A program made the translations under genes and the position numbers. This document shows, piece by piece, positions 24,100-29,608 of a DNA stretch of 29,608 bases. Location of the stretch: contig CAZSYM010000027.1 of NCBI GenBank assembly GCA_964611145.1, positions 1-29,608 on the forward strand, given 5' to 3'. The DNA is from WFQV01 sp964611145. GTDB taxonomy: Bacteria; Bacteroidota; Ignavibacteria; Ignavibacteriales; Melioribacteraceae. Position 1 is the first letter of the stretch. Each line of letters begins with the position of its first letter. The notes under the pieces are model-generated. The model ran no database searches and was not told the DNA's origin. It saw only the letters and a list, made by a program, of their open reading frames with translations.

Positions 24100-25266
24100 A
24101 TGAAAATTAAATTTTCCGCTTTCATTCTTTTCTTCTTAATTTTCAGCGAACTTTTTCCCCAAGGGGTTGGGAAAGGGAAAAGATTCGATTTGACCGACGA
24201 ATTGAACCTCGATAGAAATGCAGGGCAATTTGCTCAATTGTTTATTCCCGATTATTTTTTATCTTCCGAGGAGGGCAAATACGTCCTTGTGTGTCATTTT
24301 CATAGTGCATCGTGGGCGGCTGAAAATGAAGTTTATAAATCACATGCAAATGTTGTTTTGTTCAACATTCATCTGGGAGCGTTTTCAAGTCCCTACAAAA
24401 ATTATTTTTCGGATAGTAGAAAATTCGAGCAAATATTAACTCTTGTGAACGCTAAACTTTCTTCCGAAGGAATTTTACAAACTCCCTCGATAAAAAATTT
24501 AGTCATTACAAGTTTTAGCGCCGGGTATGCCGGAGTGCGCGAGATTTTGAAATCGCAAAGTTATTATGAGATAATTGATGCTATTACTCTTGCAGATGGT
24601 TTGCATGCCAACCTCGAACCCTCCATTATGAAGGAACAAATGAAGAATTTTCTTAGATTTGCGAAAGATGCACGCGATGGAAAAAAAATAATGCTGTTGA
24701 CTCATTCTAGCATTTTGACTTATACATATGCCAATACAACCGAGACCGCAAATTATTTAATTGAAAATATCGGTGCCCGGAGTGTTCCAGTGCATATTGA
24801 GGATCCGATTGGTACTATGTACACGCGCTGCGATACTGGTAAATTTCATGTCTGTGGTTATTATGGAGATACCGCTCAAGATCATCTGAAACATCTTTAT
24901 AATATGGATATGATGCTTAAAAGGGTTATGGAATATCTTACGAGCGCCGCGCAAGCGGAAACGAGAGAGCGGAAAAAATTGGGTTTTGAGCTGGAACAGA
25001 ATTATCCGAATCCCTTTAGTTCCGTCACCACTATTGAATATAATATAAATGGAGAACTCCATGCCATGGATTTCCCTTTTAATAAGGTAGTGCTTGAAGT
25101 TTTTAATGTTTTGGGTGAAAAAGTGGCAACGGTTGTAAACAGTTTGCAGTATTCGGGAAAGCATAGAGTACGTTTTGACGGAACGAATTTACCCAGCGGG
25201 ATTTACTTTTGCAGTTTGAAATATGGAAATCGAATGGTTTCCCGAAAAATGATTTTAAGAAAATAA
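24100..25266 (+). CDS. Secreted alpha/beta-hydrolase-like protein with type IX sorting domain
   Basis: Function not known. The 388-residue product has a signal peptide (about 20 residues), a central domain resembling an alpha/beta hydrolase and a type A sorting domain at the end (LEQNYPNPFSSVTTIEYNI, FNVLGEKV, LPSGIYFCSL, KMILRK). The possible nucleophile is the second Ser of TSFSAGYAG (a GxSxG variant with Ser in the first position); ADGLHA and the GDTAQDHLKH stretch could provide Asp and His. It begins 22 bases after the decarboxylase and is last in the operon, so a role on surface polysaccharide (for example deacetylation or trimming) is possible but unproven. An in-frame upstream start at 24022 lies inside the previous gene. 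Confidence 0.85.
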   Translation: MKIKFSAFILFFLIFSELFPQGVGKGKRFDLTDELNLDRNAGQFAQLFIPDYFLSSEEGKYVLVCHFHSASWAAENEVYKSHANVVLFNIHLGAFSSPYKNYFSDSRKFEQILTLVNAKLSSEGILQTPSIKNLVITSFSAGYAGVREILKSQSYYEIIDAITLADGLHANLEPSIMKEQMKNFLRFAKDARDGKKIMLLTHSSILTYTYANTTETANYLIENIGARSVPVHIEDPIGTMYTRCDTGKFHVCGYYGDTAQDHLKHLYNMDMMLKRVMEYLTSAAQAETRERKKLGFELEQNYPNPFSSVTTIEYNINGELHAMDFPFNKVVLEVFNVLGEKVATVVNSLQYSGKHRVRFDGTNLPSGIYFCSLKYGNRMVSRKMILRK

Positions 25267-25319
25267 TTAGTTTTTGAAGAACACTATATCTCAAATCCGT
25301 TGGAAAGAAAATAAGAAAA

Positions 25320-25350
25320 AAGACGGTCCCCCGAAAGGAACCGCCTTTTT
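25320..25350. terminator. Two-way terminator between the polysaccharide operon and norZ
   Basis: GACGGTCC (from 25322) pairs with GGAACCGCC (25337-25345) with one G:U and slight mismatch. A run of T follows on the plus strand (25345-25350) and TTTTTTCTT on the minus strand. It lies in the gap between converging genes ending at 25266 and 25369. Confidence 0.75.
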
Positions 25351-25368
25351 AAGTTTGACGGGTAAATT

Positions 25369-27606
25369 TTAAGAAGTGGCTTTTTTACCGAAAAAGGTTT
25401 TCTTAACCAAATCTATAAAGATGGTAATACCTCCCAAAATCATTAAAGAGTCAGGCAAAATACGGAACCACATCCATCCTTTTACGGACTCTACCGCACT
25501 ACGAACGCGGGTATAATAATATCCCATTTCCGCGGCTACTCTTGTCTGCTCGAATCCGATTATTAGTGTCGGAAGAGCGAACAGTATCACCCCTATTGTG
25601 AGTAACCAGAAACCTATTTTGCTTAGTTTTTCTTCCCATACCCAGCCATTTGCCATTGCGTTTGCGCGGGAAGTCATGTACAAAAATGCTATGGAGATAT
25701 AGCCGAATGCTCCCAATAAAGCAACGTGGCCGTGAGGCATTATTAAGTAAGTACCGTGAGAATAGTAAGATATTGTGGGAGTGTTAATTACCATGCCGAG
25801 GAAACCCGCTCCAATCCAGTTTAGAATGGCGGAACCGGAAATCCACATGAAAGGAGTGGCGAATTCATGTTTAATCCCTTCCGCTTTTTGTTCACGAGCC
25901 GTTTTCCATGCTTCGATAATCATCAATGCCAAGGGGAGGGGTTCGAGGGCGGAGAAAATTCCACCGACGGCAATCCAGTATTCATCCAATCCTTGCCAAA
26001 AGTAGTGATGTCCCACTCCCAATGTTCCTGCCATCATAATGAGGAATAGCTCGAAAAACATTGTCCTTTCGGCAGTCTTTTGTGAAATAAGCCCCAGAGA
26101 AACCGTCATAAATGCTATTACTCCCGCGGCAAAAAGTTCGAAAGTTAGTTCTACCCACAAGTGGATTACCCACCAGCGATAATAATCGTCCACCGTGAAA
26201 TTCGGCATTACTTTATGCAAGGGCATCATTCCCGCAATATACAGGGTTGCGATTCCGAATGCCGACCAAATGATAGTGCCTACCAGCGGATTATTAGTGG
26301 CAGATTTTTTGATGAGCGTGATAATAAGGATGAACCAAAAAACGAGTCCGATTACCAAGCCGATATCCCACACTCGTCCGAGATTAAGAAGTTCGCGCCC
26401 TTCGTTGCCCAACCAGAACCATACGTCGCGCATAGCACCGGTTGCACCCATATACAATCCGATTATGGCGCCGACGGCGATGACAAGTAAGGCAATCCAA
26501 AGCACATCAACGAGCCACGGGAATTTATGGTCTTTATTTGCTACCCACGGAGCAATTAACAGTCCGCCCACTAACCAACCAACGGCAACCCAAAGTATTG
26601 CAATTTGTGTGTGCATTGAACGGATAACATTGAACGGCATTATGCTTTGTGGAATAATAAAATTTTGTGAAGGGTCAGCATATAAATGTGCCAAGTATGC
26701 GCCTAAAAATAGTTGTACTACGAAAAGACCGCTTACGATGGGAATATATTTCAGCAGTTTTTTCTGAGATTTGAATAAGGAAGTTACCTTAAGTTCGGGA
26801 GAAAGTTTTTCATCTTTTTTGAATAGATATTCATAGGAAAGGAAAATAACGATAATGGTGAATGTCCATAAAAGCAGGAATTCCCAAAGAGAAACGACAT
26901 GATTTGTATAAAGCAGATCCTGGTCGACAAGTGGTTCCTTTGGCCAGTTGTTTGACCATGTTCTTTCTTCGCCCGGTTTCCCTTCCGTACCGGGGCGTAT
27001 GGAGGAAGCAACCAATTGTGACCAATCAACGAAAGCCGCTATCTTTTTTGCTTCTTCCGGACGAATTACCCCGCCGGGGAAAGCCCGCTCTTTGTCCCCG
27101 TTGACGAGCATGTCGGTTAGTATCTCTTTGTTTTTCTTAAATGCTTCGGCAGAAGCCTGGGAATATGTTACGCTTTCTTCCGTTAGCTTTGTATGTTTAT
27201 GAAAATCTTCTTTCACTTTCGCTTTTACCGCCCCCTCTTCTTCGGCGGTTAAATCCTTTGCCGTTTTTCCGAACATTAATTGTGCATAGTAATCATAGAG
27301 ATATTCGGCTCGATGGTGGAAGAAATCAGTGGAAAAATCGGGACCCATGTAGGCGCCCATACCCAGCATTGTTCCCCAATCCATTAAATCGAATTCTTGA
27401 AAGAGTCCCTTTCCTTCAATGACGTCTTGACGAGTGTAAAGGACTTCTCCCGAGTCCGATTTTACGACGGAGGGGATTGGAGGAACTTCTTTTTGTAATG
27501 TGGCGGTTAAATAGATGAGAATTGTCACCATGAATATGGCGATAATCCAGAAAGATACGTACAAACCTTTCTTGGACATGAATTTGTCTAGTAACGTTTC
27601 TTTCAT
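25369..27606 (-). CDS. norZ: Quinol-dependent nitric oxide reductase (single-subunit qNOR)
   Basis: Membrane enzyme reducing two NO to N2O with electrons from quinol. The 745 residues comprise a NorC-like N-terminal part without a CxxCH heme-c site (I see no cysteine in the protein) fused to a 12-helix NorB-like part. Catalytic residues by alignment from memory: low-spin heme b H332 and H627, heme b3 H625, non-heme iron H482, H533, H534 and E486, with E490 and E555 also kept. The site HLWVE and HH are intact, which argues against nitric oxide dismutase. The proposed quinol-site pair H307-x3-D311 has Asp where Glu is common. AAGGAG precedes the ATG. The gene stands alone, with its own promoter and palindrome. 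Confidence 0.95.
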   Translation of the reverse strand: MKETLLDKFMSKKGLYVSFWIIAIFMVTILIYLTATLQKEVPPIPSVVKSDSGEVLYTRQDVIEGKGLFQEFDLMDWGTMLGMGAYMGPDFSTDFFHHRAEYLYDYYAQLMFGKTAKDLTAEEEGAVKAKVKEDFHKHTKLTEESVTYSQASAEAFKKNKEILTDMLVNGDKERAFPGGVIRPEEAKKIAAFVDWSQLVASSIRPGTEGKPGEERTWSNNWPKEPLVDQDLLYTNHVVSLWEFLLLWTFTIIVIFLSYEYLFKKDEKLSPELKVTSLFKSQKKLLKYIPIVSGLFVVQLFLGAYLAHLYADPSQNFIIPQSIMPFNVIRSMHTQIAILWVAVGWLVGGLLIAPWVANKDHKFPWLVDVLWIALLVIAVGAIIGLYMGATGAMRDVWFWLGNEGRELLNLGRVWDIGLVIGLVFWFILIITLIKKSATNNPLVGTIIWSAFGIATLYIAGMMPLHKVMPNFTVDDYYRWWVIHLWVELTFELFAAGVIAFMTVSLGLISQKTAERTMFFELFLIMMAGTLGVGHHYFWQGLDEYWIAVGGIFSALEPLPLALMIIEAWKTAREQKAEGIKHEFATPFMWISGSAILNWIGAGFLGMVINTPTISYYSHGTYLIMPHGHVALLGAFGYISIAFLYMTSRANAMANGWVWEEKLSKIGFWLLTIGVILFALPTLIIGFEQTRVAAEMGYYYTRVRSAVESVKGWMWFRILPDSLMILGGITIFIDLVKKTFFGKKATS

Positions 27607-27631
27607 CCGATACTCCTTTAATAATGATTAA

Positions 27632-27660
27632 ATAAATAGGATAAAATATCCGAAATTTAT
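27632..27660. promoter_or_regulatory. Imperfect palindrome over the norZ start region, possible operator
   Basis: GGATA-AAA-TATCC (27639-27651) is a perfect inverted repeat. Outside it ATAAAT (27632-27637) and ATTTAT (27655-27660) extend the symmetry with a two-base offset. It overlaps the predicted -7 box and start of norZ, the expected place for a repressor. It does not match an FNR/DNR (TTGAT-N4-ATCAA) site. Confidence 0.45.
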
Positions 27661-27683
27661 GAGATTATTTTTGCAATGTCAAT
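27652..27683 (-). promoter_or_regulatory. Promoter of norZ
   Basis: On the minus strand, ATTG (27680-27683), 20 bases, then TAAATTTC (27652-27659), a one-base variant at each end of TTTG-N20-TAnnTTTG. The predicted start is near 27645, about 40 bases before the norZ ATG. Confidence 0.5.
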
Positions 27684-27804
27684 TTTTTTTGAAAAAAAAG
27701 TTTAAATATTCAAGAAAGAAGTTTATGTGTGAAAGAAAGGGTAAAAGGGGAGATTTAACAATGGAAAGTTTCAAAAAATCGTTTTTAAAAATGTATTTTC
27801 TTTT

Positions 27805-27812
27805 TATCTTTG
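27805..27812 (+). promoter_or_regulatory. -7 box for the TPR lipoprotein-DUF58 pair
   Basis: TATCTTTG is a full match to TAnnTTTG and lies 42 bases before the lipoprotein ATG. The -33 position 20 bases upstream reads GTTT, a weaker match. Confidence 0.45.
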
Positions 27813-27854
27813 TCTCATTCGTTTTCGAAATTTTAATCAGAAGCGGGGAGAATT

Positions 27855-28364
27855 ATGAAGAAGTTGTGGTTTTTAGCGCTGTTGAGTATGATTGTATTTA
27901 GCTCGTGTTCTACAAAGAGCGACGAAGATTTATATAACGAAGCCAAACAATATATCCAAGAGAAAAAGTATGAGGATGCGGTTAGGGATTTTCGGAAAAT
28001 AGTGAACGAATATCCCAACGGTAAGTTTGTGGTGAAAGCAATGTTTGAGTTGGCACAATTGTATCATGGTAAAGCAGTTAAGGGTGTTCCCGAAAAGGAG
28101 TCCTTAGCAACCGCCGTTGAATATTATAAGAAGGTTTTTGAAAAAAGTCCAAATTCCAAGGAGGGAGAAAAAGCACTTTTCATGGCTGCCTTTTTGGATG
28201 CTAACGAGCTCCAGAAATACGACGAGGCGAAAAAGCTTTATGAAAAATTTCTGGAGAAATTCCCGCAAAGTGAATTGGCACCTTCGGCAAAAGAGGAAAT
28301 TCAAAATATAGGAATTCCTCCCGAAGAAATTTTAAAAAGAAAAGTTAAGAATCCGAACAATTGA
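27855..28364 (+). CDS. TPR outer-membrane lipoprotein (BamD/CpoB-like)
   Basis: The 169-residue product has a lipobox FSSC with C18 and then TPR repeats: EAKQYIQEKKYEDAVRDFRK, a second with AVEYYKKVFEKSPNS and a third with YDEAKKLYEKFLEKFPQS. BamD in the outer-membrane assembly machine has this style but is about 240 residues, so this could be a shortened relative or a scaffold of the CpoB kind. A GGGGAG site supports the ATG. Its stop overlaps the start of the DUF58 gene (TTGA), so the two are coupled. Confidence 0.85.
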   Translation: MKKLWFLALLSMIVFSSCSTKSDEDLYNEAKQYIQEKKYEDAVRDFRKIVNEYPNGKFVVKAMFELAQLYHGKAVKGVPEKESLATAVEYYKKVFEKSPNSKEGEKALFMAAFLDANELQKYDEAKKLYEKFLEKFPQSELAPSAKEEIQNIGIPPEEILKRKVKNPNN

Positions 28365-29269
28365 ATCGTTCGACGAAAGACTATATTAAGTATCTCGACC
28401 CGCGCGTAGTTTCGAAACTGAAAACTCTTGAGTTGAAAGCAAAATTTGTAGTGGAAGGATTCATGGTAGGGCATCATAAAAGCCCTTACCATGGATTTAG
28501 TGCGGAATTTCGTGAGCACCGTCCGTATAACCAAGGGGATCCTATTCGCAATATTGATTGGAAGGTCTATGCTAAAAGCGAGCGTTTTTATATCAAACAA
28601 TTTGAAGATGAAACCAATTTAATTTCGCATATAATTTTGGATAATAGCGGGTCGATGTCCTTTAAACGAGCGGGAAGTATTACCAAGCTGGATTATGGTA
28701 AAATTCTTGCTGCCTCTTTCGGTTATATTCTTAACGGTCAACAGGATTCGGTTGGATTAGCGCTTTTTTCGGATAAACTGGATGTATATCTTCCCCCGAA
28801 GTCCAATCGCATTTACTTAAAGGAAATTTTTTCTCGTATCAATTCCGCACAAGCAAGAGATAAAACATTCACGGAAAAATGTCTCGTTGATGTAGCGAGC
28901 AAGATAAAGAAAAGGGGACTTGTAATTGTCATCTCCGATTTTTTTGATGAAATCGATTCGATTGTAACGGCTTTGAAAAATTTTCGATACAAAAAAAACG
29001 AGGTTATTGTTTTTCATGTTTTGGATCCGTCCGAAGTGAATTTTTCTTTTGAACGGGACTCTGTTTTTGTGGATTTGGAGACGAAAGAGGAAATACAAAC
29101 GAGTCCTTCTCAAATTCAGAAAGCATATCAGGAAGCCATGCATGAATTTATTACACGCTTACGGAGTGAATGCGTGGAGCATGGTATCGATTATAATCTT
29201 GTTACGACCGACGAGGCTTTTGATAAAGCGCTTTTTTCTTTTTTCCGTAAGCGTGCGAGGATGAGATAA
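28361..29269 (+). CDS. DUF58 family protein (VWA-like domain)
   Basis: Usually paired with a MoxR AAA+ ATPase in envelope-linked chaperone systems. The 302 residues show the DUF58 block (GHHKSPYHGFSAEFREHR, then GDPIRNIDWKVYAKS) and a VWA-like fold with a metal site D94-x-S96-x-S98 (DNSGSM). The start is TTG at 28361, overlapping the previous stop. It is supported because the family begins with the LDPRVVSKLKTLELKAKFVVEG stretch, which no ATG would include. No MoxR gene lies in the window; it could be elsewhere on the chromosome. Confidence 0.9.
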   Translation: MNRSTKDYIKYLDPRVVSKLKTLELKAKFVVEGFMVGHHKSPYHGFSAEFREHRPYNQGDPIRNIDWKVYAKSERFYIKQFEDETNLISHIILDNSGSMSFKRAGSITKLDYGKILAASFGYILNGQQDSVGLALFSDKLDVYLPPKSNRIYLKEIFSRINSAQARDKTFTEKCLVDVASKIKKRGLVIVISDFFDEIDSIVTALKNFRYKKNEVIVFHVLDPSEVNFSFERDSVFVDLETKEEIQTSPSQIQKAYQEAMHEFITRLRSECVEHGIDYNLVTTDEAFDKALFSFFRKRARMR

Positions 29270-29315
29270 ACGCGAAATTTATGAATTTTACCCGGGGGAA
29301 GAGACATATTAAATC

Positions 29316-29347
29316 TTTGCAGAAATAGGTTCAAAAAATTATATTTG
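29316..29347 (+). promoter_or_regulatory. Bacteroidetes-type promoter of the tRNA pair
   Basis: TTTG at 29316-29319, exactly 20 bases, then TATATTTG at 29340-29347, matching consensus fully. The predicted start near 29354 leaves a 30-base leader before tRNA-Leu. Confidence 0.6.
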
Positions 29348-29383
29348 TAATTCGTTTTTTGATAAAGTTGCTTGAATGGAAGT

Positions 29384-29469
29384 GCCGGGGTGGCGGAATT
29401 GGTAGACGCACAGGACTTAAAATCCTGTGGGAGTTTTCTCCCGTGCCGGTTCGAGCCCGGCCCTCGGTA
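29384..29469 (+). tRNA. tRNA-Leu, anticodon TAA
   Basis: The 86-base gene folds as a class II tRNA. Acceptor GCCGGGG (29384-29390) pairs with CCTCGGT using two G:U pairs; the anticodon stem CAGGA/TCCTG holds the loop CTTAAAA with TAA at 29418-29420; the long variable arm has GGGAG/CTCCC; the T arm is GCCGG-TTCGAGC-CCGGC. Discriminator A at 29469, as required for Leu. CCA is not encoded. Confidence 0.97.
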
Positions 29470-29533
29470 CTCTTAAAAAAGAGAAGGGGTAATAGGCACG
29501 CTACATGTGTGCCTCCTCGCCTTTTGGTAAAAA
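29470..29533 (+). other. tRNA spacer with two small stems
   Basis: CTCTT/AAGAG (29470-29483) directly follows tRNA-Leu, and AGGCAC (29494-29499) pairs with GTGCCT (29509-29514). They may guide cutting of a two-tRNA transcript or weakly terminate. No protein is encoded. Confidence 0.35.
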
Positions 29534-29607
29534 GGGTTCTTAGCTCAGTTGGTTAGAGCGTCTGCTTGACGTGCAGAAGGTCAGAGGTTCGAATCCTCTA
29601 GAACCCA
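29534..29607 (+). tRNA. tRNA-Val, anticodon GAC
   Basis: A 74-base class I tRNA. Acceptor GGGTTCT (29534-29540) pairs perfectly with AGAACCC (29600-29606). The D arm has AGCTCAGTTGGTTAGAGC; the anticodon stem TCTGC/GCAGA holds TTGACGT with GAC at 29568-29570; the T arm is AGAGG-TTCGAAT-CCTCT. Discriminator A at 29607. The window ends one base later, so an encoded CCA cannot be judged. Confidence 0.97.
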
Positions 29608-29608
29608 C

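Noticed and set aside
25369..27606. Nitric oxide dismutase (NOD)
   Set aside because: NOD has changes at the non-heme iron ligands and catalytic Glu; here HLWVE and HH are intact.
27760..27901. Small membrane-like open frame upstream of and overlapping the TPR lipoprotein gene
   Set aside because: It runs through the predicted promoter and the lipoprotein signal sequence and lacks a clear start site; hydrophobic only because the DNA is T-rich.
29359..29556. Open frame covering the tRNA-Leu gene
   Set aside because: It lies across a tRNA with full cloverleaf structure and has no protein features.
1..29608. CRISPR array, insertion sequence, prophage or genomic-island scar
   Set aside because: No regularly spaced repeats, transposase or integrase motifs or direct repeats next to the tRNA genes were seen.

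Overview
The window looks like chromosomal DNA from a member of the Bacteroidota/Chlorobi (FCB) group, most plausibly an Ignavibacteria- or Kryptonia-like anaerobe. Three things support this. Two secreted proteins end in type IX secretion (Por/type A) sorting domains. Several intergenic regions carry Bacteroidetes-type promoters (TTTG-N20-TAnnTTTG) rather than TTGACA/TATAAT. A PduS/PduT pair indicates a bacterial microcompartment (BMC). Shine-Dalgarno sites are present at many, not all, genes. I see no insertion sequence, CRISPR array, phage gene or integration scar. Coding density is high and no stretch above 300 bases lacks a gene; the longest gaps are 27607-27854 and 6466-6647.

Layout. (1) 90-4312, plus strand: a cation diffusion facilitator, then a promoter-led set of a SpoIIE-type phosphatase, a PduS-like flavin/Fe-S protein and a PduT-like shell trimer, closed by a two-way terminator. 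(2) 4366-6465, minus: a secreted beta-propeller-like repeat protein with a sorting domain. (3) 6648-9013, minus: an exported protein of unknown function, an NtrC-class sigma-54 activator and a HIT-family hydrolase. (4) 9120-13479, minus: nadD, meaB, an acyl-CoA dehydrogenase and an acyl-CoA carboxylase carboxyltransferase, nearly gap-free. (5) 13591-17320, minus: psd, pssA, tatA and a two-gene ABC exporter. (6) 17459-25266, plus: ybaB, recR, two related lipoproteins, ftsX, an SLBB export protein, a BY-kinase/Wzz chain-length protein, a UDP-glucuronate decarboxylase and a secreted alpha/beta-hydrolase-like protein, packed as one probable operon that ends in a second two-way terminator. (7) 25369-27606, minus: a single-subunit quinol nitric oxide reductase with its own promoter and a palindrome. 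(8) 27855-29269, plus: a TPR lipoprotein coupled to a DUF58 protein. (9) 29384-29607: tRNA-Leu(TAA) and tRNA-Val(GAC).

How the genes fit together. Region 1 would supply electron transfer across a microcompartment shell, with a phosphatase switch translated from the same message. Region 4 is part of propionyl/branched-chain acyl-CoA metabolism, but the biotin carboxylase subunit and the mutase are not here. Region 5 makes phosphatidylethanolamine and exports folded proteins. Region 6 links DNA repair and a division-type permease to polysaccharide assembly at the envelope. Region 7 detoxifies or respires nitric oxide. The most unusual points are the phosphatase-PduS overlap, the paired lipoproteins beside an ftsX that has no ftsE, and the palindrome on the norZ start region.
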